64,000 bases of DNA from Hemerocallis citrina. Taxonomy: Eukaryota > Streptophyta > Magnoliopsida > Asparagales > Asphodelaceae. The stretch lies in the NCBI GenBank assembly GCA_017893485.1, contig CM030366.1, forward strand, positions 100,700,953 through 100,764,952, given 5' to 3'. Positions 32,899-43,261 of this stretch are shown here, one piece after another. Position 1 is the stretch's first letter. Each line of letters opens with the position of its first letter. A program made the translations under genes and the position numbers. Below the pieces are notes generated by a model. It saw only the letters and a program-made list of their open reading frames with translations. It searched no databases and was not told where the DNA came from.

Positions 32899-33760
32899 AG
32901 TGGTTATGTTTGTGGTGCATTAATGGTTGCTGAGGTTGAATTGGTTGATGCGTTGGTTTGGTGATTGGTATGGTGTTGGTTTTTGTGGGGGGTTAATGTT
33001 GCCTGCGATTGCCGTAATCGATATCTTTCTCATAGTGGTCCCTGGGGCTTTGGTGATGGTGCTGTAATGGTGGGGTCTTCTTACGCCAATACTGGCCGGT
33101 AGGGGGACCCCATCGTTGGGCCCTTCCCCCGTAAGACTCCTCATATCGGCGTAGCTGTTCGTAGCGATGATGATCGTAGTTACTCCCCTTGCGACGATGC
33201 TGTGCACGTTGGTGTACACGCGTCGGGGATCGAACACGTCTGAGCTCACGACCTCCGCCCTTATAGGACTGTGGGACCACCTGTTGAGGGGGCAACGCTG
33301 GGGCAGCAGTGACGTTCACTTCACTGGGTAGTTTGGGTGGAAGTTGCAGTTGCAGAGGTGCTGAAGGGGTAGTAGTTGACTCCGAAAGTGGTGTCGTTGC
33401 AGTAGCCGGAGGGGTCGATGGGTGTCGGACCCTCTCATTGGGCCAGCACCCACTGAGCTCAAGTATCGACAAGGTGGTGGGCGGCATTAGATGATTACAG
33501 AGTAGGGAGAGCTTGTTGGGTATTGCCAAGGTTGGGTGAAGGAAAGTTTGATTGTAGAGGAAGGGTAAGGTTAAGTAGAAGAAGACTGTTGGTGAGGAAG
33601 ATTTTGGGGTTCTTTCAAGCAAAAGAGAGTGGGGGGCTAGAAAGGAAAAGAGGGAGGGCCGGGGAGAGTACCGGAGAAGAAGACTGGTGGTGAGGAAGGG
33701 GGGGGGATGGTAGTTGGTAGGAGCTTCATACTATTCATAGTGTTGTTTTTTGTTGCCTAC
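32899..33760 (-). other. LINE 5' untranslated leader
   Basis: This GC-richer region precedes ORF1 on the minus strand. The open text (such as 32993-33622) is low-complexity and overlaps on both strands, so I treat it as non-coding. LINE internal promoters lie in this area, but no motif is clear. Confidence 0.5.
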
Positions 33761-33777
33761 TTCTTTAGGACATTGTT
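33761..33777. repeat. 17-bp target duplication (right) of full-length LINE
   Basis: This is the partner of 26129-26145. Confidence 0.9.
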
Positions 33778-34370
33778 GGAGGGAGCTCCTTTATCTTGTT
33801 GTTCTCGTTTTATTGCTCTCATATGTTTGAATTTTGTTGTATCTGTCTCACCCTCCTATGCAATTTGAAGATACTATGTTTTATTTACTTTATTGTAGTT
33901 TTTTTATTTGAGTCCAGTATTCTGCATTTGTTTTATTTACTCATTATTAATGAACATGGTGGTTATATTTCACATTTTGATTGGAAAAAACACACACTAT
34001 TCTCTTCAGCCTTTTTAAATATTTTTATGAAAAGCAAGGTCAAAAAATATTTTTGATGAGAAAAAGATTCGCACTTGCTCCTCGTCACATTGTATAGGGG
34101 GAGAAGAGGTATCCTTTAGGTCAATTTCCTTTAATTTAGAGAGTTTCGTTCAGCTAGACCTGTCTTTTGACATTTAGAGATAAGAAGGTAAAAAACGGAT
34201 AAAAGGCTGAAGGGGATAAGGACTACCATTTCAATTATACTTCAAATTTTTACTATTATTATATTGTAGATTCATTTATATGAATGCTGTGAAATTATTG
34301 ACATTCATTGAAGGCATCATCACGCATGAGGCTGTATCTTCTCATGTTTTGTTATGGTTAAATTTACTTG
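33778..34370. other. AT-rich repeat-unit remnant containing the Helitron empty site
   Basis: Segments match the duplicated unit: GATGAAAAGCAAGGTCAAA-type text near 34024 and GAAATTATTGACA at about 34291. Between 34303 and 34304 the 235-bp Helitron found in both duplication copies is absent. No gene is seen. Confidence 0.7.
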
Positions 34371-34636
34371 TTTTTTTCTCTTTTTTTTAGAAAATGTGGA
34401 GTATGGCCACCCTGTTTCATTAATAGGAAATTAATAAAACAAACTCAGAGTACTGAGCCTAATACAAGGGCCTATAATCATAACAAAAACATATAAACAC
34501 CACCCCAAACATGGGGGTGGGACAAAAGAAGACCAGAATAGCCGCAATATATATGCGTCTAAACCAAATACATCATATCCCCTAACAAACCCTGGGGCAG
34601 TGAATATCTATGAGCAGTAGAAGGTGAAGCTGGCTA

Positions 34637-35242
34637 TCAATTGATCGTCGGACCGATCTTGACTTCATCATCATCAAAATCCTCAACCTGGAATACGCTC
34701 ACTATCCTCCCTCTGGGACCTGCTACAGCCACATTAGGCCAAAATAAAATAAAATGCATAATGTTAGTCAAATTATTAGAAATATTATTACAAGTTCTGC
34801 GAAAGTAAAAACTATTCCTGTCTACCCAAAGAACCCAGGTCGTTGCAGCGATAGCGATATACCACGCTTCTCTCATAGTTCCTCTCTCAGATGCAAATTT
34901 TGAACCCACCCACAAGTCCTCGTATACACTAGGGTACTGATTCGTCCCCAAGGTGCTAAGTACCTCAACGAGTACCGCTTTGCTCCTAGAACATTGTAGA
35001 AAAAGGTGGTCCCTAGTCTCTAGGGTAACGTGGCAGAACTCACAACGAGAGTCCACATTCGGTTGGCATTTAGTGAGGTTTTCCCTAGTCAAAATCGCAT
35101 CGTTCAGCACCAGCCATAAGAAAAATTTGATTTTTAGCAAGGCTTTCGTCCTCCAAATGGCACCTGACCACTTTGGTGTACATCCCCTAAAGTGAATGCG
35201 GTTATACAGTGAGTGGACAGTGAACTTGCCGTTCTTCTCCAA
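34637..35242 (-). pseudogene. LINE ORF2 zf-RVT domain
   Basis: This has IWRTKALLKIKFFLWLVLND then CEFCHVTLETRDHLFLQC, the CX2C...HX4C zinc-binding tail. The same domain occurs in the two other LINE copies. Confidence 0.8.
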
Positions 35243-35708
35243 TTCCCAAGATTTCTTATCTGGACCCTGATAGCAACTAATCTAGCTTTGGTGATGTAGG
35301 TCTAAAGTTCCATGAGTCTAAGCTGAGAGCTCAGGTCGAGCGATTGTTTAAAAGGTGGGTTGGGTTCCAGGCAACTCTTTTCCTGGCCACGGCCACCGTG
35401 CAGTGTAGTTGTGAAGCATGGTTATATAGATCGGGCAACAGGGATATAAGTGTGCGATCACCACACCATTTATCCCGCCAGAATCTGGTGAGTCTGCCGT
35501 TATCGATAACTGATGTCACACAGCTAATGAAGGGTTCATAGGCCTTAGCAATGCCTTTCTAGAACCAGGAGAAACGTGGGCCTACCCTGAAGCCCAAATT
35601 TCTCGTTCCATTCCTATGCAGATATCCCTGAACAAATTCTTGCCACCCTTCTCCATTAGGGTGGAAAACTTTCCCCCACCATTTACCCAGTAGAGTAAGA
35701 TTCATATC

Positions 35709-37075
35709 TCAAAGATCAATAATACATAGTCCTCCATGTATCTTTTTCATGCATGCCTTCTCCCATCTGATAGGGTGATAGCCGCATCGATCCGGGTCTA
35801 CCCCTTTCCATATAAAGAGTTTTCGAGTCCGGTCAATTCTCTGAATTACCCATCGCGACATTTCAAAGAAGGACAAATAATAGGTTGAAAGATTTGAGAG
35901 AACTGCATTAATAAGCATGACTCTCCCTCTCAATAATAGGGCTTTGACTTTCCAACCTACTAGACGGTTCTGAACCCGGTCAATAATTGGTAGCCAATCG
36001 GCCATTTTGAGTTTCTCGGGTCTTAGTGAAAATTCCAGGTACTGAATAGGGAAACTCTCGGTGGAGCAATTGAGAATTGTGGCATGTTCAAGTGACTCCT
36101 CCGGTGTCACTTGACTCCTCCGGTGTTCAAGTGACTTCTCTGAATTACCCATCGCGACATTTCAAAGAAGGACAAATAATAGGTTGAAAGATTTGAGAGA
36201 ACTGCATTAATAAGCATGACTCTCCCTCTCAATAATAGGGCTTTGACTTTCCAACCTACTAGACGGTTCTGAACCCGGTCAATAATTGGTAGCCAATCGG
36301 CCATTTTGAGTTTCTCGGGTCTTAGTGAAAATTCCAGGTACTGAATAGGGAAACTCTCGGTGGAGCAATTGAGAATTATGGCATGTTCAAGTGACTCCTC
36401 CGGTGTCAGGGCAATGGGGGTGAGAGCAATTTTGTGGAAGTTAACCCTGAGGCCAGACCAAGCTTCAAAACTATATAGTATTCCTTTAAAGGCGGTTGTT
36501 TCCCCAAGGTTGCCATTATCAAATAGGAGATTATCATCTGCATATTGGATGATTGAGCACCCTTGATGATTGATTCCCTTGGCCACCGGTACGATCCAAC
36601 CTGCTCTACTGCAGTTGGCCATCATGGTTCGAAGTACGTTTGCCATAATGGTGAAGAGAAGGGGTGAGAGCGGATTTCCTTGTCTGAGGCCCCGTTTGAA
36701 CGAAAATGGGTGACCTGACACCCTATTTACCAAAATTGCAGTTCTACTGGTGGTAAGACATGTGTGGATCCATCTGATCCATCTATCCCCAAAACCCCTT
36801 CCAGCAAGCGCTTCCAGAAGACAGTCACATTCAACCGAATCATAAGCTTTCTCGAAATACAACTTCAGGAGGTAGCTCTTAGTATTCGATGTGTGGCATT
36901 GGTGGATAGTTTCTTCAGCCGTTGCTATATTGTCCTGAATACATCGTCTTTTAAGGAACCCCATCTGGTCGTGACTAATGAGACCATCCATCACCTTTCC
37001 TAGTCTGTTAGCGAGAGTCTTGGTAATGATCTTGACAGAGCAGTTAAGGAGACTAATAGGGCGGAAGTCTTCCAC
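35709..37075 (-). pseudogene. LINE ORF2 reverse transcriptase with internal duplication
   Basis: DFRPISLLNCSVKIITKTLANRL, read in two pieces, opens the block. GLRQGNPLSPLLFTIMAN (motif B) and CSIIQYADDNLLF (motif C, intact) follow. Motif A reads LKLYFEKAYDSVEC, with tyrosine at the usual aspartate. The 3' half of the palm-thumb region is present twice because of the 273-bp duplication, so the text TPEESLEHATILNCSTESF appears twice. The copy is inactive. Confidence 0.85.
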
Positions 37076-38205
37076 TCGCCAGTAGTCTTCTTTCTTAGGA
37101 ATCAGGACAACCTCCGCGTAATTAAATCACCCTAATTTGAGTTTATGGTAGTAGAAACCTGTGAACACCTTTAGCAAATCGCCTTTGATTTCCTCCCAGA
37201 ATGTCTGATAGAATAGTTGTAACACCCCGTAAAATTGAAAATTTCAATTTTGCCCTCGTGTGTTACGCATGTGTATTTTGTAACGTGTTTTCACCACGTA
37301 TTTTGATTTCCGACTATTTATGCATTTTCCGTATTGATTTTTATCCTACATATTTCAATCTGATATTTTACGTGCTTTTTACGTGTTTTCAATGTACGTA
37401 TTAATTACATATCTTTCCGCCGCTACGGGTGATATTTTCTTGGTTTCAATTATTTATTTTATGTTTTTAGTTCTATTTTATAAAATAGAAATTCATTTCC
37501 CCTATTTTGATTAAAATAATTTTGTACGTATAATGCACATGTTTTCTACGTGTAGTGATTTCATCATGAAATACACAAAATTAGTAGATATAATTTTTCT
37601 TATGTTTTTTACAATTATATTTTAATAATTTTTCGTTGATAGAATCGATTTTGCATTTTAATATTTTACGTGCAACGCACGTATTTTCGGCGAACATATT
37701 TGAGTGTATTTATTTTCAGAATAAAATTCGGAGTATGTGTAACACCCTATAGTTTTAAACATATATATGATATATATACTATATGTTGGTATTAAAAGTG
37801 GCTGTTTATAAAACTTTGTTAAAAATGATGATGGTTGAAATAATGGCATGGATTAAATGGAAATGATTTGGTTTTAGGTGGGGGGCCCACCTAAGGAATA
37901 TAATGTGTATGGTAATTGGATGGGGGGGGGCACCTACAAATGTTGTATTGTATATGCATATGTGCATGTGTGCATACACACACACTCACACACACACACA
38001 CAATGTTGACCGGATAGTACCATGGTGTAGGCCTGTTTGTACATGTGGGGGAGGGCGAAAAGTTGTAGGTTATGGGAGTTGCAAATATGAAGAGTTGGAA
38101 AGGTGAAAGGGTGCAGGTTTTAGGAGTTTAGGCGGTGAAGAGTTGTAGGAATTAAATTGAAGAGTTATTAGGGTGTAAATTTTGCATAATAAACCATAGC
38201 TTTAT

Positions 38206-38218
38206 CCTATAAATAGAA
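38206..38218 (+). promoter_or_regulatory. TATA box in LTR copy A
   Basis: ATCCTATAAATAG lies about 470 bp after the LTR-like start at 37738 and before a GA-rich leader. The same motif is in copy B near 57601-57613. Confidence 0.5.
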
Positions 38219-39104
38219 TCCCAAATTCCTACATTCTCTTGCACCAAAACATAAGAAAGAGAAAGAAGAGAAAGAAAAGAGAGAGATAAAAGAAAGAGAG
38301 TAAGGAAAGAAGTGTTCTTGTGCTTGGAGGCCATTGCTAGGAGAGAGGAAGCTATTGAAGCTAGGAATCTTTGGAGCTAGGAGTGGTGACCACTTCTTTC
38401 ATTTGTTCAACCTTCAACTTGCGGTGGGTGGTTTCTTACTTTCTAGTTGTAGAAATACCATACTAGAAATTATAAATTAGTTTTATTAGATGATATTGAT
38501 ATGTAGGTAATTTTCATGCTAATATACATTCTATGAATAATATGGGTGTGGTTAAATAATAGAAGATTTTGATGTAAGAGTTGATACCATGATTCATGTT
38601 AAAACTTCATCTTTGGCGAATGTATATTTTGAATAAGATATGAAAAGTAGATTTAATTTAAACTTTTGTATGTGATGAAAAATGAGTAGTAAATCATAAA
38701 AGTGTGGAATAAGAAAAAGTAAGAGTTGATTATTTTTGCCATGCATGAACAAAAGAAAAGAATAGATAGTATGAAAAAGGTTAGAAATACTTCTCTTGAT
38801 AGCAAATATAATATTTTTGATTAGTTCACTAATGAACTCATTCTTTTGGTTATAAAAGAAACAAATTTATTTCCAATAATCAATAGATGCAAATATTGTT
38901 TTCTAATAAGAAGAAATCTTAAAAGTTAGACCAATCATCTAAAATATGAAATAGAAAAATATGAATTGTTGTTAGAGATTTTATATAAGTTTTTATCAGT
39001 TATTTCAGTCTAATAAGAGTTTAGATCAATGGGAATCGAATACACTCTTTGGGAAAGAAATTGAATAACAGAGAACTCTAATAAAAATCTAGGGAGAACC
39101 TTTG

Positions 39105-39175
39105 TATCGATGAGCGCGCTCGGCCTAGCGGTCTGGGTTTGCGCTGGCTTTCTGTTTGGCACGGGTTCGACTCAT
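39105..39175 (+). other. tRNA-like pol III box pair in LTR copy A
   Basis: CGGCCTAGCGGTCTGG resembles an A box. About 36 bp later, GGGTTCGACTC resembles a B box. The pair is repeated in copy B (62535-62600). A second B-box-like GGGTTCGAAGTCC is at about 39329. No cloverleaf can be drawn, so it is not a tRNA gene. It may be a SINE-derived fragment. Confidence 0.4.
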
Positions 39176-39989
39176 GTGAAGCCCAATTTCTTTTCTGTTT
39201 TATTTTTTAAAATCACTCGGAACCCGAAATTGAGAATAAGTGATTTCGAAGAAGAAACTCAACAACAAGTCCACATGGACTTCTTGGTTGGTGCGGTGAA
39301 GGTTGGGTGTTGCCTGGGACTGGCTTCACGGGTTCGAAGTCCGGGGTTGGGCTTTTTTTATTTTTGGGTTTTAATAGATTTAAATGACTTCTAATACATT
39401 TGAAAAATTTGAGAAAAATCCTAGTACTTATAAAACATGATGGGGAATTTATAGAAAATAGTTTAAAAAGTTTTCTTGTTTATTGAAAAGCAAAAATAAA
39501 TATCTTGAGAGAAATATTTTTTTAGACATTGATTTATGCTACATTGTGCAAAATAAGAAATGAAAAATGAGTTTTTACAATTATTAATGAAATTTATTAG
39601 TAGAATGAGAATAGATTTTCCATGTGAATAAACTTCCCCTGATGAGATGATTTTCTCATGTGAAGTTAGAGTACTTGATATATGTTGAATTGTGAATTGG
39701 TTATTGGCACTAAGTTATTCAAGAGATTATTGTTGAATAAAGTTTGTTCATGAAAAAGATTCGTTATTGTGAAAGAATCATGAATAGTGCTAAAATAAGA
39801 CATTATTTAAGTTGTGAAATGAGTTAAAATGATGAAATGATCTAGGTTTAAGATATGATTATTAAAGGGTATGTGTACCCATGTTTCTTGGACATGAAAG
39901 ATTATGATTAAGAATTAGTAAGACCTCAGTTACCGACAATATTGAAAGAAAGATTTTTGAGATATGATTTCGAGATATTGCCGCCGAGT

Positions 39990-40044
39990 GATCTTGAGAC
40001 CTGTGGGTTATGGGCCCACCACGCTTCCGCTGCGCTACTCTGAT
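39990..40044 (-). tRNA. Truncated initiator tRNA-Met pseudogene
   Basis: The minus strand begins ATCAGAGTAGCGCAGC and continues through the anticodon loop GGGCCCATAACCC to AGGTCTCAAGATC. From memory of plant initiator tRNA-Met, this covers about 55 of 72 nt with three mismatches. The T arm and acceptor 3' strand are missing, replaced by unrelated sequence. It is not functional. A primer-site-like TGGTATCA on the same strand lies about 40 bp upstream (near 40092). Confidence 0.75.
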
Positions 40045-40590
40045 GGTGACGTTCCAAGCTGCAGACATGTCGTTGTAGACCACGTGATACCAGATGACGA
40101 ACTGAGCAGGAAGATAAGACCGATACACTAGGATCGAGGGGAGTATGGGCTCCAAATAGAGATAGAAAATAATGGAAAATGGATATAAGGCTTGAGCTTC
40201 AATTTTCATAATTAAAGATAGGATACATATCAAAACTAATGGTTTTTAACAGAAATAATAACACAACAAATATCAATAATAATAACAATAACAATAATAG
40301 AATTAAATATAACAATTATAATAATGAAATTAGTAATAATAGTAACAAAATAATAATAATAACAATAATAATAACAGAAATCAAAAATCATTATAATTAT
40401 ACAGGTAATGATAACATAATAAAAATATCAACAATACTAATAATAACGATAACACATACATGACATAATAGAATTCAACACACTCATAAAATTAATGCAA
40501 TGATAACAATCATATAGTATTAAAAATAGTGACAATAATAATAATAGTAACAATAGTAACAATAATCATCATATGAATAATAATAAGGTA

Positions 40591-40626
<36 letters not shown>

Positions 40627-40916
40627 CAGCAATAAAGCTAATAAAAACAATATTAATAATAGCAACATAATAATAATACCAATAATAATAACAAAGACAA
40701 TAGCAATAACAGAATAGCATTGTGAAACAAAATTAAGAATTTGGCTTATTAATTCTATAAATAAATTAACTGTACTAGTTCAAATTTTTATGAAACATAA
40801 AGTTTAATTGGATAAAGAAAATGTCATGAGGAAAATATTTCTTTACCATCAGTTTATTTATATAAGTAACGAGTCTTGAAATATAAATTAGTAATAGGTA
40901 GAAAATCTTGTCTCCT

Positions 40917-41090
40917 TAACATCAAGTTACATATTTGCCTTCACGACATCAGGTTTCAAATTGCCATCCAAATATTCGGCTGCACATTTTGCCTCGCCGA
41001 TATCCAGTTGCAATTTGCCTCCATTGACATCGAGTTACATATTTGTCATCTCGATATTAGGTTGCACCGAAGTGGTGAAATGTATATAAA
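40917..41090 (+). repeat. About 27-bp degenerate tandem repeat
   Basis: Five to six units share the pattern GACATC-AGTT-CA-ATTTGCC with 26-28 bp steps. Related units lie on the minus strand at 55385-55480. Confidence 0.6.
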
Positions 41091-41854
41091 ATTGGGCATG
41101 CTCCGGCTCAAAACAAATTAATAATAATAATAGTAATGATAAAAGTAATAGTATCAATAACAATAATAATAATAAAATATCAATACTAATAATAATAAGA
41201 ATAACAATGATAATAACAATGATCATAAGAGTAATAATAACAGTAATCGCAAAAAGAATGATAATAATAATAATAATAATGATAGCAATAATTTTAAAAT
41301 ATCAACAACACTAGTAAAAATAATAATGCAAGACAAGATATAGTTTGGATCCAACATTTTTGTTGAAGTAATTTGATATTAACAATAATAATAAAATAAT
41401 GAAAGCAACGATAAGAATATCAATAGTAGTAACAATAATAATAATACTAGTAATGATAATGGAAACAATATCAATAACAATAATAGTAGTAATAACAGCA
41501 TTGTACAACAAAATAAGAATTTGTCTTACTAAAATAATTCAGTAAAAACATATAGTCGATCAAAAATGAAAAGTGAAGTTGAAATACACCATTGTTCGAA
41601 ATAACAAAATCTTTGTTGAGAAACATTTTTATTGAAGATCGACAATAAATATAACAATTAATAATCGAAATATAGAAAGTATTCGGGAAAAATAATTATA
41701 AAGAGAAAATAGATAGGAGAAAAACGAAGCTAGACCCAATAAGGATGAGGATGACTAGAAGGGACAAAAGAAATTTAAGGAATTGAATATGAAGGAAGAA
41801 GGACGAGGGGCAAAATTGGAATTGAAGAGAATATAGCAGGGAAGAAATAATCAA

Positions 41855-43234
41855 TGTTGATTCTTGATTTTGATGATCACAACATAGTGCAACATGTGTC
41901 TATGTTATACAGCTAATATTGCAGTGCACAGACCAAAGAAAATTCTAGCTGAACAAATGAACAAGCTCAAAAGAATAACAGATGAAGACTTCAAGACAAG
42001 GATCAAGACTCAATTCAAGACTCAAGACTTCAAGCTCAAATGTGTTATATTGTTGTGTCTTGTAAACATTGTATTTTACATTTGTTGAGTCTTAGTCTGT
42101 TGTAAAGCCTTGTCACACACACACACACTCAAAATTTCATAATGTGTGTCTCTTAAAAACCCCCAAAAAGAGTCAAAACAGTTTGAAGAATTTTAACTCT
42201 TGAGTACCAGTCGACTTAAGCGTCTGCCAGTCGACTGATAGTACAAAACTGTTTAAAATTATTCAAACTCTGATCAGTCGACTCATATGGCAACCCAGTC
42301 GACTGTTCGAGAGCTTTTGACCGTTTTCTGTTTTTCAAAATCGAATTTTTTCAAACTCAAAAGCTCAGATCCGTTGGTTGACAGTTGAGTAACTGTTTTT
42401 CCCAACATTCAGGAGATCAAACTCTTTAAATAGAGTTTCAGATCTCACTGAAAAGATCTCTACACATTTTCATACATTCGAGCATTCTTGTGAAAAACAT
42501 TCTAAGTAATTTTCTGTGAGAAACAAAGCTTTCAAGTTCATACACTTTGGTTCTCTACATTCAGTCCAGTATAGCATTGAATTCGCTCTGGACTGAGTAT
42601 AGAAGTCGACCTATTTTGTTAGCCACGTGCATCAACACATACACCAACAAGGCTATAGGTTGACTGTAAAGTATTCTTGTACTCTTGCTCTCGGTTGGAG
42701 AGTGTTTTTGACTCTTGGTTGTAGAGTCGGTGTCTTTTCACTCTTGGTTGTAGAGTGGGTCTGCTTTCTCTGGTTGAGAGAAAGGACTACGGGTTAGACA
42801 AGGTTGTTGTCGTAACGCCGTAGGGTATTCTTGTAATTTTTCAAGAATAGTGGAAATCTCAAGTGGGTTGCTTGGGGACTGGATGTAGGTCGGGAGGATC
42901 AAACCAGGATATATCTTGTGTACTCTGTGATTGATTATCTTGTGTTTGCATTTACTTCTGTTTATTTTAATTTTGCAAAAAGTTTCTGGACAGTCGACTT
43001 CTTGAACCATCAGTCGACTGGTCATTGCCGTTTGTAGTTGTAATTTCATTATGCCTTCAGTCGTCTGTCTCATTCAGCAGTCGACTGCACAGAGTTGTTA
43101 TTTTCAATTATTTTGAACATATCAGTCGACTGGTCCTTATCTCAGTCGACCGCACCGAGAAAATTTTCGCAGTTTTTAATAAACACTATTCACCCCCCCT
43201 CTAGTGTTTGTTGTCTTGCCTACAGGATCCAACA
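41855..43234 (+). repeat. 5' LTR of Copia element
   Basis: This is 1380 bp, TGTTG...CAACA. It carries a CA-microsatellite near 42115 and paired AGTCGACT palindromes at 42209/42229, 42276/42297, 42992/43012, 43059/43079 and 43124/43144. A TATA-like CTTTAAATAGAG lies near 42422, followed by a leader-like region. Confidence 0.93.
42422..42433 (+). promoter_or_regulatory. TATA-like box in Copia 5' LTR
   Basis: CTTTAAATAGAG is followed after about 30 bp by CACTGAAAAGATCTC, a plausible transcription start area. The paired palindromes at 42209-42304 lie 120-210 bp upstream, in the position of U3 regulatory elements. Confidence 0.5.
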
Positions 43235-43236
43235 CT

Positions 43237-43248
43237 TGGTATCAGAGC
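43237..43248 (+). promoter_or_regulatory. Primer-binding site, initiator tRNA-Met
   Basis: TGGTATCAGAGC lies two bases after the 5' LTR, a perfect match to the standard plant primer site. Confidence 0.95.
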
Positions 43249-43261
43249 AAGGTTACATGCT

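Larger units (their letters stand above)
26146..33760 (-). mobile_element. Complete but mutated LINE (L1-type), 7.6 kb
   Basis: The minus strand reads 5' leader, ORF1 with two CCHC knuckles, ORF2 with endonuclease, RT and zf-RVT, then an A-tail (plus-strand T-run at 26146-26156). Identical 17-bp sequences flank it. ORF1 and ORF2 both contain in-frame stops and frameshifts, and the RT motif C is changed to YADV. It is full-length but inactive. The 5' end begins GTAGGCAACAAAAAACAAC on the minus strand. Confidence 0.9.
34371..37217 (-). mobile_element. Second LINE, 5'-truncated by an LTR insertion
   Basis: The minus-strand tail appears as a T-rich run at 34371-34388. Coding text covers zf-RVT and RT, and stops at 37217 where an LTR starting TGTAACACCCCG begins. 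It is a relative of the 26-34 kb LINE but clearly diverged. An internal 273-bp direct duplication (35837-36109 and 36136-36408) breaks ORF2. Confidence 0.85.
37218..39235 (+). repeat. LTR-type sequence, copy A
   Basis: This starts TGTAACACCCCG inside LINE sequence and matches 56579-57901 plus 61931-62660. A second LTR-like start (TGTAACACCCTATAG) lies at 37738, followed by a TATA box near 38210 and a GA-rich leader, so promoter orientation is plus. The two copies part at 39235 and 62660. Copy A carries the uninterrupted site (ATGTA, 38501-38505) of the solo LTR found in copy B. Whether it is one long LTR or an LTR nested in another is unresolved. Confidence 0.7.
39236..41854. other. AT-rich LTR-element remnant with degenerate trinucleotide repeats
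   Basis: No gene is seen. The stretches 40236-40720 and 41108-41515 are long degenerate AAT/AAC/ATC repeats. Between them, 40917-41090 is a roughly 27-bp degenerate tandem repeat that also occurs inverted at 55385-55480. A tRNA-iMet-like fragment lies at 39990-40044. ORFs made of Asn or Leu runs here are artefacts of the repeats. Confidence 0.6.

Noticed and set aside
30594..33622. Many plus-strand ORFs of 60-156 residues
   Set aside because: They are shadows of the minus-strand LINE ORF1 and its leader.
37903..38106. ORFs around CA repeats in LTR copies A and B
   Set aside because: They depend on G-run and CA-repeat length and are not conserved between the two copies.
39105..39175. Functional tRNA gene
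   Set aside because: A and B box-like motifs are present but no acceptor or anticodon stem pairs can be drawn. Kept only as a pol III-like box pair.
40236..41515. ORFs rich in Asn, Ile or Leu
   Set aside because: They are translations of degenerate AAT/AAC/ATC microsatellites.
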